Origin: Welwitschia mirabilis
Taxonomy: Eukaryota > Gnetophyta > Gnetopsida > Welwitschiales
Assembly: GCA_051453625.1 (NCBI GenBank)
Contig: JBOZIK010000001.1
Span: forward strand, 103,807,074-103,837,077
Direction: 5' to 3'
DNA length: 30,004 nucleotides
Below, in pieces: positions 21,526 through 30,004 of the stretch. Each line of letters begins with the position of its first letter. Position 1 is the stretch's first letter. The notes beneath the pieces were generated by a model. It saw nothing but the letters and a program-made list of their open reading frames with translations, was not told the DNA's origin and ran no database searches. Position numbers and translations under genes: made by a program.

Positions 21526-23320
21526 GTATAATTTGCAAATCTTTGACAACTTATTCAAGTTGACTTCATCTAGATGTTTTATAAATATATTAAAGAATCC
21601 ATCTTCCATATTTACATACTTTAATTTATATTTTTACTTTGTACATGATCATGGAGGAAATGGTAAAATATCTTTGTGTGTTTTCTTTAGGATTGTTGAA
21701 TAAGATTATTTAATATGTTTATCATGCTTTTGTTATCACAATACACTAGAATATGCTTCATGGCAATATCAAAATATTTAATTATTTGTCTTATTCATAG
21801 AGTTTATGCATGACAACTTTTTGTAGAATGTACTCTATTTCTGTGGTTGGAATGGTTGTGGAATTTTTGTTCTTACTAAGCCATGCTACTAAACATCAAT
21901 TAAGCATGCAACAATAACCTCTTTTACCTTTCTTATCATCATTATAACCTACCTAATTCACTTTATAATACCTAATATGATTAATGCAAGACTCTCAGGG
22001 ATACCAAAGACTCTAGTTCATAGTATTATTTAAATAATGAAATATAAACACTTTTAAACAAAATTCTCAACAAATAATTTGATATAAAGCACATATCCTG
22101 ATACTTAGCATTATATGATATCTAGACTTTGTAAGATAAAATAAGCTACTAATCATAATATATATACCTTTTGATCCACTTCTTTATCAAGAACATCCTT
22201 ATCTAGTTTTATATTTGAGCTTATTGATGTTTCTTTTGGTTTTATATCCTATAATTTATATTTTTCTAGCAAGTTCTTAATATATTTAGATTATGTAACA
22301 AATATATCTTTCTTTTTTTGTGTAACTTAAAATCTAAGAAAGTTGTACATCAAATTGATCATGCTTATTTCAAATTCAAGTTACATGAGGCTGGTAAATT
22401 TCTGGTAGAAATATTTAATAGCATCACAAAATATAATATCATCCATATAAATTTATATAACAATAAAATCATGATTTTATTAAGGATATGCTTATAGATT
22501 TATTCATAGTGTGCTTAAGGTACTTGTTTTAGATTATATAAAGCCTTTTTTGACTTATAAACATAATCATATCTACATAAAATGTTGTTTGACATATACC
22601 TCTTATTGGATAATACTATTCAAGAATGCACTTATAACATTCATTTAATAAAAGGCAAAACATATGAAGCATGAAAAAATCATTAGTATCCTAATTAACA
22701 TCATTCTAAAAACAAGTGCAAAGATTTCTTTAAAGTTAATTCCTTTTTGTTGGTTGTAACCTTTGACAATAACATGAGCTTTATTTCCGACTGCATTCCC
22801 ATTCTCATCTATCTTGTTTTTACAAATCCATTTTGTCCTTATGATCTAATGGTTTGAAGCTTTAGATACTAGTTTCTAAATAGCATATATCTAGAATTGG
22901 TTTAGTTGCTCTTATCATCTTTAGCATTGTTAAAACATTTGGGTTGCACCCAAGAGAAGTATGTAATATACCCAAAAAAGTCACATGATGATTTCTGAAT
23001 TTTGACACTATTATGGGGGCTCTAAATGATGTTTATAGAAGATTCTGTCTTCTTTAACTACTCATTTTAAAATACTTCTATATTCTTGTCTTACTGATAA
23101 CATTTGTTTAATTATCAAATTTTGATGATTGCACTTCAAAATGATGATCATTTTGTCCATCATCTAAAACATAAGAAGTCTCCATGTCTATCACACACTC
23201 AAATTTACCATAAAATACACCTTTTTTTTCTTTCATTACTTATTAATTCATTATAGTAGAATAAATAATTTACTACTAAAGTCATATTCTCAACATCCCA
23301 CAAAATACCCCTTAGGATAA
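21526..23320 (-). pseudogene. Ty1/copia pol relic: RT and RNase H
   Basis: Minus-strand translation follows the copia polyprotein in order. At about 22835-22740 it reads TKWICKNKIDENGNAV and then KAHVIVKGYNQQKGINF, the start of RT. At about 22640 comes MNVISAFL (family MDVKSAFL), at about 22585 EVYVKQ, and near 22440 IYMDDIIF, the catalytic Y-x-D-D box with both Asp kept. Then come LEFEISM and DIFVT*SKYIKNLLEK. RNase H follows at about 21940-21690 with SKNKNSTTIPTTEIEY (family NSVALSTAEAEY), CIVIT in place of the CDN word, and a KHTKIFYHFLHDHV piece. Upstream, 23320-22920 is a decayed linker toward integrase. There are over a dozen stops, many at former Gln codons, and a frameshift before the YMDD box. 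It once copied element RNA to DNA in virus-like particles. It cannot be active now. Confidence 0.85.
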
Positions 23321-24269
23321 TTATATGATGATAGCTCACTTGGTAACATCACATCCTAATTCTAAAATGTTTAGAAGACTCAAATAAGAACATATAATAA
23401 AAGCATAAGATCAATTAAGGAGAACATAATAAAGTAAGATAAGGAACATACTATATAAGTGTGATGTCGCAATATGAATTACACAATAAGAGCGTGTGAG
23501 TCATGATGGAATGATTCATTAACCTACAACAAGAAACCATGCCTATGTATCCTCATCTAGAAAAACTTAGACCACATATAGTTCTATCTTGAACCCCACT
23601 TTTATTGCTACCAATAGATATAACAGTAATGGTAGATCCATATAGTCCATATCAATGAGTAAACAAGCTAACAAAAAGCTAGATGGAATAAATCATAACA
23701 TCTAAATGAACTTACAAAACAATTTTATAATGTATATCCATACAAAATGTAGGAAACAACTAGTCAAGTATCCATGGAGTTTCCATTTAACCAACTATTA
23801 GCCACTACTATTGGGCCATGATCTCTCAGGTCATATATTAGTAAGTTAGATTGACCACACATGGGTCATGTGAATCAACCTCATAACCTACTATCTGGGC
23901 ATGCCCTTGATTGAGCTATCACATAATTCCTTATCCTAAAGATTGTTAATGTAAATCATATCATTATTTGTAGATTAATTGTATAATTTCCTTCTCCATG
24001 AGGCCCATCCACCACTAGGTAAAACATAACCTATCAGTCATGTAGTCAACCTTCCACTAATCATTTATCCATACATCATATCATAGATCAACCATCTACA
24101 TGATCCTCACTAGAGAACACCCTCCTTTGGATAAGCCAAAGCTCATAGTTATGAAGGTTGATCTCCAACCATATACCATCCATACATATGCCTTCCTCGA
24201 AGGATAGGACATGTTATACTATGCCTTTTATAATCCAACATATAGTAAATATATAGATACTAGTGTGTA
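23321..24269. other. Non-coding repeat-like sequence, integrase absent
   Basis: If the copia relic were whole, integrase would occupy this stretch on the minus strand, but it does not read as such. The sequence is less AT-rich than most of the window, with short phrases such as atcaacc, ccatac and tcatag recurring, which looks like old LTR DNA. A nested insertion or a recombination breakpoint near 23320 would explain it. Confidence 0.35.
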
Positions 24270-24336
24270 NNNNNNNNNNNNNNNNNNNNNNNNNNNNNNN
24301 NNNNNNNNNNNNNNNNNNNNNNNNNNNNNNNNNNNN
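24270..24336. other. Assembly gap, 67 N
   Basis: An N run of non-rounded length, so probably a sized gap. Confidence 0.95.
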
Positions 24337-25335
24337 CAAATGATTAATAATAAATGACACAACATAAGAATACAATATCAATATATAAACTATTCTCAAA
24401 AGGCACCACCATAGTTGTATTTCATCTATCATATGTACCATTGAATCACTTGATCCATATTGTTGATAGCCAATTAGGCTATATTAGACTTATAAGCTAG
24501 TTATTCATATCATTATCACTAATTAAACATGTTTCTAATTAGATTACTAGCTAAGGATAATTTTCTATCTCAACAATTATTCTAATCTCTTCACTACAGC
24601 ATTTGGCATATCTATGGAGTATCATTCCCACTGCCTCATTTGGCACATTTAGGGGTTATTGTCATTATATCATAATCAATTATAAATAAGGATAATCAAT
24701 TATTATATTTTGTTATACATGAGATTATCAATAGGTCTTAATCTAAACTTACTATGCTTTCATTGTACACTCTAGTCTTTAAATTAATATGATTGTGGAT
24801 AAACACTTTATGGGTTATGGGTTTACTACTCAGTAATCAAGATAGTACATCAATACCATTTAACTAATATCATATGGATCATTAAAATTATTATAATCAA
24901 TCATTAGGTGTTATGAAGTTTGTCTACTTATATTTGTATTCATTTTACATTTCATAGTTCTAAAGAAGTTAATTCTATCTTTTATTATCAATCACACCTA
25001 TGCCTTTAGCCAACATTATTTAAAGATTATGTTGTTGTGGTAACTATGTCACTATATATTGCTAGCAGTACTTATAAAAGGATGTCATTTCATTATCATT
25101 AGTTTAGTGTATATTTTACCAAGGTTATTTTAACCAAGCTTCACTATTAACAAATTATACTTTACTAATTGCAACGCCAAGTTTAAGTGAAATACTTGGC
25201 TTATATTAAAGAAAAAAACCACTAGAAGAGAACATAACATTATTGTATCTTAAGTTTTTACTATGTCATTCATTAAAAGAAAACATAATATGCAGTGACA
25301 TTATTAAATTGAGAACATCATTAAAATTAATAGGA
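24337..25335. other. AT-rich, repeat-derived sequence
   Basis: No gene. It holds an inverted fragment of the array seen at 12118-12350 (24600-24660) and a short hairpin, gccaagt and acttggc, at 25176-25200. Confidence 0.4.
24600..24660 (-). repeat. Inverted dispersed copy of the 37-bp array unit
   Basis: Catttggca occurs at 24600 and 24637, 37 bases apart, with cccactgcctcattt between. The reverse complement aaatgaggcagtgg is the core of the array at 12118-12350, and the 37-base spacing is also the same. So two remnants of one repeat family lie in opposite orientation about 12 kb apart. Confidence 0.65.
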
Positions 25336-25579
25336 AATAATAAAATATTTATCATGTTTCAAGGTTTCTCAAATAAAAGCCACATTCTATTCATGCACTA
25401 AGTAAATGTTGCATCCCTTGGGACTTACATATTTACAAAATACAACTTAGTTAAATAATATTTAATTTAATAATAATCAATTATACATTAATTAATATCA
25501 TTACTTGTATGATAGCTTAATCTTACTATTAAAAGGGCATTCCTTTCCCCCTAAGTAATTTTCTTTCTTAATCATCCAT
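25336..25579 (+). repeat. Duplicated segment, copy 1
   Basis: These 244 bases recur at 25985-26228 with a constant 649-base offset, no net indels and 13 differences by my count (about 95% identity), mostly transitions. The copy runs into the 405-N gap. No coding content. Confidence 0.9.
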
Positions 25580-25984
25580 NNNNNNNNNNNNNNNNNNNNN
25601 NNNNNNNNNNNNNNNNNNNNNNNNNNNNNNNNNNNNNNNNNNNNNNNNNNNNNNNNNNNNNNNNNNNNNNNNNNNNNNNNNNNNNNNNNNNNNNNNNNNN
25701 NNNNNNNNNNNNNNNNNNNNNNNNNNNNNNNNNNNNNNNNNNNNNNNNNNNNNNNNNNNNNNNNNNNNNNNNNNNNNNNNNNNNNNNNNNNNNNNNNNNN
25801 NNNNNNNNNNNNNNNNNNNNNNNNNNNNNNNNNNNNNNNNNNNNNNNNNNNNNNNNNNNNNNNNNNNNNNNNNNNNNNNNNNNNNNNNNNNNNNNNNNNN
25901 NNNNNNNNNNNNNNNNNNNNNNNNNNNNNNNNNNNNNNNNNNNNNNNNNNNNNNNNNNNNNNNNNNNNNNNNNNNNNNNNNNNN
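25580..25984. other. Assembly gap, 405 N
   Basis: A sized gap that separates the two copies of a duplicated segment; open frames running through it are artefacts of N. Confidence 0.95.
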
Positions 25985-26228
25985 AATAATAAAATATTTA
26001 TCATGTTTCAAGGTTTCTCAAATAAAAGCCATGTTCTATATATGCACTAACTAAATGTTGCATCCCTTGAGACTTACATATTTACAAAATACAACTTAGT
26101 TAAATAATATTTAATTTAATAATAGTCAATTATACATTAATTAATATCACTACTTGTATGATAGCTTAATCTTACCATTAAAAGGACATTCCTTTTCCCC
26201 TAAGTAATTTTCTTTCTTAATAATCCAC
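25985..26228 (+). repeat. Duplicated segment, copy 2
   Basis: Second copy of 25336-25579, starting right at the gap edge and continuing a few bases to the next gap at 26237. The two copies may be a true tandem repeat with a 649-base unit, or two alleles placed side by side by the assembler. Confidence 0.9.
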
Positions 26229-26236
26229 ATTATTTA

Positions 26237-26336
26237 NNNNNNNNNNNNNNNNNNNNNNNNNNNNNNNNNNNNNNNNNNNNNNNNNNNNNNNNNNNNNNNN
26301 NNNNNNNNNNNNNNNNNNNNNNNNNNNNNNNNNNNN
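26237..26336. other. Assembly gap, 100 N
   Basis: Exactly 100 N, probably of unknown true size. It closes the second duplicate. Confidence 0.95.
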
Positions 26337-27257
26337 TTATATTTTTATATATCTTAAAGCTCACTTATGTATACTTCATATCTTTTATTAATCTTTTTTA
26401 AATATATTTAAATCTTGTCTTACTATTTATATATACACTTTTATCTAAATTCAATCTAGCATTATGAGTGAGTTCTCATTGCCGAAACATTAAGACTTAT
26501 CTTTATTCTTTCTTTTTCAATTATCTTATCATTATTTAAATATCTTATTCTAAAGTTATATATAGAAGATATGCATTTATATATATTCTTCCAATCACAA
26601 CTAAAGCCAAATAATAACTATAAGATTTTGTCTTAGAGGTTTCATATCTTAGATTTTATACTCCATTTTATACTTACTAATTTAATCCTTAGAAATACGT
26701 GTCTTTTCTACCCCTTTCATTGTTTATTATTTTTCTTTATTAAAATCCACTGTGTGGCCCAAAGAATTCCATTATAAATTCTTTATATACCTTATCCAAC
26801 TTTTCTTAGGCAAATTCTTGTAATTTTATAAAAAATCTAATATGCAAGCAAGACTACTTTTTAGAGAGACTTATATGTTTCTAAGATCATTCCCTTATAT
26901 TTGCTATCATATCACTGATATATTATTTTTATGATAATGTTTTATGAAAAAGTAATATTAATATTTTGTGAAAATGTAAAGCAAACAAACTTTACAACCT
27001 CTCATTTCATAACCTAATGACTTTACCAAGTCACCAAAACATTGGACATGTGAATTACCCTTTTAGTTATCTTAACATCATATATCATTTTGTTTCATAA
27101 TTATTAGATTATGTTTTGCTAATTGATGTTAAACTAATGTTTTTTGAATAACAAATTTTGTGTATCTTATGTAGAAGATGTTAATTACTTACAGATCAAA
27201 GGATGAAATTGAAACCATCAATTTCTGAGTACTAGAAACCTGTCAGTNNNNNNNNNN
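26337..27257. other. AT-rich intergenic sequence, 10-N gap at its end
   Basis: Highly AT-rich with no frame, RNA or organised repeat seen. The 10-N run at 27248-27257 separates it from the GTCGACC-rich stretch. Confidence 0.45.
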
Positions 27258-27800
27258 TTTATTCTTTTGAAGGGTTGACCGGATTTTTAAGGGTCTGACT
27301 ATACCTGAAGCAGATAGAAAATGAACTACATCTAGAGGGATTGATCAAATTTTTGATGGGACCTATAACCTCGAGAACCAGTGTCCCTGAACCAAATGAT
27401 AAGGGGTCTTTCGAATCTTTATGGGGTCGACCAGATTTGAGGACTTTATAAAAAGTATCCCTAGACTGAATGACAAGATGTCGACTGGACCTATGATGAG
27501 GTCAACCAGACCTGAGCACTGTGCAGCTAATACGCCTAAGCCGATCATTATGGCATCGACTGGACACCTGAAGGGATCGACTAAACCTAATTCTAGAAAC
27601 TAGAAAGAATTTTATTAGGAGGAGCAAGTGACTGGATAATGTAGCAGACGACTAGATTGGAGTCAACTGGACCCAGATGGGGTTGACCAGACCTAGAGCC
27701 ATAAGAATTTAGGGTGACCAAAATTCTTACTCAGGCAACCTATGTAAGTCACGGTACTAGATGGGGTCGACCAGACTTTTGAGGGGTTAACTAGATGAAA
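27258..27800 (+). repeat. Field of irregular GGTCGACCAGACC-like words
   Basis: Variants of gg(g)tcgaccagacc occur near 27268, 27423, 27479, 27496, 27555, 27574, 27650-27695 and 27764, at irregular spacing, with both gaccagac and gactggac forms. The core ggtcgacc is palindromic. CG dinucleotides here are conspicuous against the surrounding CG-poor sequence. No coding frame is convincing. Confidence 0.65.
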
Positions 27801-27846
27801 TGGAAGTAAAATTTTCTAATCATTATGTATCCATTTTGTAGCTATT

Positions 27847-27967
27847 NNNNNNNNNNNNNNNNNNNNNNNNNNNNNNNNNNNNNNNNNNNNNNNNNNNNNN
27901 NNNNNNNNNNNNNNNNNNNNNNNNNNNNNNNNNNNNNNNNNNNNNNNNNNNNNNNNNNNNNNNNNNN
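27847..27967. other. Assembly gap, 121 N
   Basis: A sized gap inside the putative LTR; open frames through it are artefacts. Confidence 0.95.
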
Positions 27968-28157
27968 CTTTGACTATTGTATATTAGCATCTATACTTCT
28001 GACTGAAGAAGATTTACCATTAGTATCATCTCTACATTCAAGATTAGATTGAAAGCTTCATTTGTTTTACATCTATAAGAGAAGAGCTCCAATAAATATA
28101 CTAAATCAAGAATGAGTGATATCCATACTCTGTTGGCATCATTCCATTACTACTTTG

Positions 28158-28292
28158 CTTTATAAAAGATTGAGACTAGGCATTGAAACGTCTATTCAAA
28201 GGTTAAGGCTAAGCCTTAAAAATTCTATTCAAAGGTTAATACTAAGCCTTAAAAAGTCTATTCAAAGGTTGAGACTAAGCCTAAAAAAGTCC
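28158..28292 (+). repeat. 33-bp tandem array, three good copies plus one diverged
   Basis: Units starting tctattcaaaggtt lie at 28191, 28224 and 28257; an earlier diverged unit (gattgagactaggc) precedes them. The 33-base period is a multiple of three, so one frame stays open through it (28116-28313) and would give an 11-residue basic repeat such as SIQRLRLSLKK. Position inside the LTR just upstream of the TATA box points to a U3 enhancer-type repeat, with the frame incidental. Confidence 0.85.
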
Positions 28293-28403
28293 ATTTGTAA
28301 AGGTTATAGGTGAACGTAGAATACCTGGTGGAGTAACGAAGATCCAAGGTCTAGCTTGGGGATAAGTTTATCGTCGAGAATAAAGTAGGGGGTTTCCTAA
28401 ACT

Positions 28404-28413
28404 GTTATAAATA
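28404..28413 (+). promoter_or_regulatory. LTR TATA box
   Basis: Gttataaata lies about 200 bases before the LTR right end, the usual promoter position in copia LTRs, downstream of the tandem array. The second copy of the segment begins exactly here after the gap, with ataaagaagg. Confidence 0.5.
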
Positions 28414-28612
28414 AGGCATGAATCCATTTGATATTTTTGTGCTTTTATTCATTAGTTTTTTACTTCTATTATTTTTTTATTTTATGCATATTTTGGATTA
28501 GTTAATTATTGTATGCTAGTTTTGTTTAAGATTGAATTCATTTAGAATATTATGTTGTATATTTTTATAAGAACCTATTTATGCCTCCTCTAGGGTTCTG
28601 GATCCTATCATT

Positions 28613-28624
28613 TGGTATTAGGGT
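28613..28624 (+). other. Decayed primer binding site, copy A
   Basis: Tggtattagggt departs from TGGTATCAGAGC at three positions (C to T and two A/G and C/T-type changes). It sits two bases after the LTR end, as in the intact copy B. Confidence 0.7.
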
Positions 28625-28861
28625 AGGTTAAGTCTTTTCTTAGATCTTCACTGATCTAGACTTTAGAACCTCACAATGAATTTTCACCTCAATGATTTTT
28701 CAAATATGCAGTTCCTCGATACTTGTGGTTTTATTTGTATATGTTGGATAGCATATGGATATATTTTCAAATAGATTGCAACCAGTGGAAACACATAGGA
28801 TTTAAGTGAAAGTAACAAAATAAATACTCAAAAACATGAAAAATAAAGGAGACTTTCCTTT

Positions 28862-29039
28862 ATGGCACTTGTGTCTCCATTGCAGAATATGCCTAATACA
28901 TTGGATCATGATAATCATGATGTGGATAATGAAGAACAGGATGAGTTAAAAGACACTTGTCAAGAGCTATACTAGGAATATGAAAAGCTAGCTAAAAGGA
29001 TAAATTATTTAAACAATATTATAAAATCTCTCACCAAGG
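28862..29039 (+). pseudogene. Copia gag fragment, copy A
   Basis: From the ATG at 28862 the frame reads MALVSPLQNMPNTLDHDNHD and DEQ/E-rich sequence, then CQELY*EYEKLAKRI and a Leu/Lys/Ile coil ending IKSLTK at the gap. This is the texture of the C-terminal half of SIRE-like copia gag: MAL start after the zinc knuckle, an acidic patch, then a coiled coil. The N-terminal RNA-binding and dimerisation half is missing between the primer binding site and this point, so the element has an internal deletion. One TAG interrupts the frame. Gag would have formed the virus-like particle. Confidence 0.55.
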
Positions 29040-29139
29040 NNNNNNNNNNNNNNNNNNNNNNNNNNNNNNNNNNNNNNNNNNNNNNNNNNNNNNNNNNNNN
29101 NNNNNNNNNNNNNNNNNNNNNNNNNNNNNNNNNNNNNNN
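29040..29139. other. Assembly gap, 100 N
   Basis: Exactly 100 N between the two copies of the LTR-gag segment; true size unknown. Confidence 0.95.
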
Positions 29140-29770
29140 ATAAAGAAGGCTTACATCCATTTGGTATTTTTGTGCTTTTAGTCATTATTTATTTACTTCT
29201 ATTATTTTCCTATTTCATGCACATTTTGGATTATTTAATTACTGTATGCTAGTTTTGTTTAAGATTGAATTTATTTAGAATATTATGTTGCATATTTTTA
29301 AAAGAACCTATTCACCCCCTCTAGGGTTCTCGATCCTATCATTTGGTATCAGAGCAGGTTAAGTCTTTTCTTAGATCTTAATTGATCTAGACTTTAGAAC
29401 CTCACAATGAATTTTCACCTTGATGATTTCTCAAATATGCCCTTCCTCGTTACTTGTGCTTTTATCTATATATGTTGGATAGCATATGAATATATTTTCA
29501 TATAGATTGCAACTAGTGGAAATACACAAGAGTTAAGTGAAAGTAACAAAATAAATACTCAAAAACATGATAAAGAAAGGAGACTTTCCTTTATGGCACT
29601 TGTGTCTCCATTGTAAAACATGCCCAATACACTGGATCATGATAATCGTGATGTGGACAATAAAGAATAAGATGAGTTGGAAGATACCTGTCAAGAGCTA
29701 TACTAGGAATGTAAAAAGGTGGCTAAAAGGATAAATGATCTAAAGAAGATTATAAAATCTCTCATCAAGG
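29140..29770 (+). repeat. LTR-end/PBS/gag segment, copy B
   Basis: Second copy of 28407-29039. It begins at the TATA box immediately after the gap and continues past the end of copy A to the window edge. It keeps the better primer binding site. It may be a tandem LTR arrangement, a separate insertion or an assembly duplicate. Confidence 0.9.
29344..29355 (+). other. Perfect primer binding site (tRNA-iMet), copy B
   Basis: Tggtatcagagc is an exact match to the plant LTR-retrotransposon primer binding site complementary to initiator tRNA-Met. It starts two bases after the LTR end cctatca (29341). Confidence 0.85.
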
Positions 29771-30004
29771 AAAAGAAGGAAATGAAATCAAGTCTTAAAA
29801 GAATCAAATAAAAAAACTCTGATCTCACTCTACAGGTAAAAGAGTTATCTTATTTTGTTAATAAAATTTTAGTTGGATCTACTAAATTGAAACAAATACT
29901 TAGAGTTCAAAACCTGTTGGTAACAAGTCAGGTATTGGCTTCATCTCTGAAAGATAGCAAAATCAGGTAACAAGCAATGGTAAGTTCCTTTCAAAAATTA
30001 CTTG
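29593..30004 (+). pseudogene. Copia gag fragment, copy B (runs off the window)
   Basis: From 29593 the frame parallels copy A (MALVSPL, then NMPNTLDHDN) and continues into KEKKEMKSSLKRI, DLTLQVKELSYFVNKILVGS and TKLKQILRVQ. In SIRE-like gag a similar coil is followed by a G-S-x-K-L segment of this kind. Stops occur at five places. Two of them, TAA after SPL and TAA after KE, stand where copy A has CAG, which shows directly that Gln codons became stops. A third, TAG after ELY, is shared with copy A and so predates the duplication. Another TAA at about 29957 precedes the window edge. Confidence 0.55.

Larger units (their letters stand above)
27258..28610 (+). mobile_element. LTR of a SIRE-like copia retrotransposon (5' end undefined)
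   Basis: The right end is clear: gatcctatca at 28601-28610, two bases, then a primer-binding-site-like word. Going left from there are a U5/R region (28440-28600), a TATA box (28404-28413), a 33-bp tandem array (28158-28292), a 121-N gap, and a stretch rich in ggtcgaccagacc-like words (27258-27800). This is U3-R-U5 order on the plus strand. The left terminus is not identified, and the GTCGACC stretch may be a neighbouring repeat instead. A second copy of the right end lies at 29140-29341. Confidence 0.6.
28407..29039 (+). repeat. LTR-end/PBS/gag segment, copy A
   Basis: This segment recurs at 29140-29770 with an offset of 731-733 bases and roughly 90% identity by eye. It covers the LTR right part, the primer binding site and the start of gag. 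It ends at the 100-N gap. Confidence 0.9.

Noticed and set aside
25501-26011. Long minus-strand open frames across the 405-N gap
   Set aside because: They consist almost entirely of N translated as X; only a few real codons flank the gap.
27363-27603. Open frames on both strands in the GTCGACC-rich stretch
   Set aside because: They follow from the repeated words and relatively high GC; no protein family texture.
1-30004. tRNA, rRNA or snoRNA genes
   Set aside because: No cloverleaf with A and B boxes or conserved rRNA segment was recognised; the tRNA-like words are retrotransposon primer binding sites.

Overview
This window is a piece of a large plant nuclear genome, almost certainly an angiosperm. 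It is strongly AT-rich and gappy (nine N runs, several exactly 10 or 100 bases long). It carries initiator-tRNA-Met-type primer binding sites of plant LTR retrotransposons, decayed copia and gypsy pol sequence, and a broken plant CCCH zinc-finger gene. I see no bacterial feature and no complete, intact protein-coding gene. Nearly everything recognisable is a relic.

Layout. 1-1400: AT-rich sequence, then a more complex block at 434-952 that reads like a decayed exon behind a good acceptor site. 1600-5980: mostly featureless, with two weak coding-like stretches (2644-2976 and 4389-4660). 5983-8345 (minus strand): the most interesting segment, about 2.4 kb of one decayed, unrecognised gene. It keeps long reading frames almost without indels but is peppered with stops, mostly TAA and TAG. 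9000-9230: an 88-bp foldback and a retrotransposon primer binding site. 11440-12650: LTR-like sequence with a TATA box and a two-level tandem repeat. 13370-13900: a GC-richer island of unknown nature. 14724-15240: a three-unit repeat carrying primer-binding-site-like words, then a gypsy RNase H relic on the minus strand. 15900-17620: LTR-like sequence and an unassigned coding relic. 19237-19800: a CCCH zinc-finger pseudogene. 20700-23320 (minus strand): a copia element relic covering the LTR, RNase H, RT with the catalytic Y-x-D-D word, and the linker toward integrase. 23330-26336: non-coding, repeat-derived sequence with a 649-bp-spaced duplication across a gap. 27258-30004 (plus strand): the LTR, primer binding site and gag relic of a SIRE-like copia element, followed across a gap by a second copy of the same LTR-end/gag segment.

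The genes do not work together. The common theme is decay: stops in the relics are mostly TAA or TAG where glutamine would fit, and the duplicated blocks differ mainly by transitions. Both fit deamination of methylated cytosine in silenced plant DNA. All identifications come from reading translations by eye; no database search was possible.
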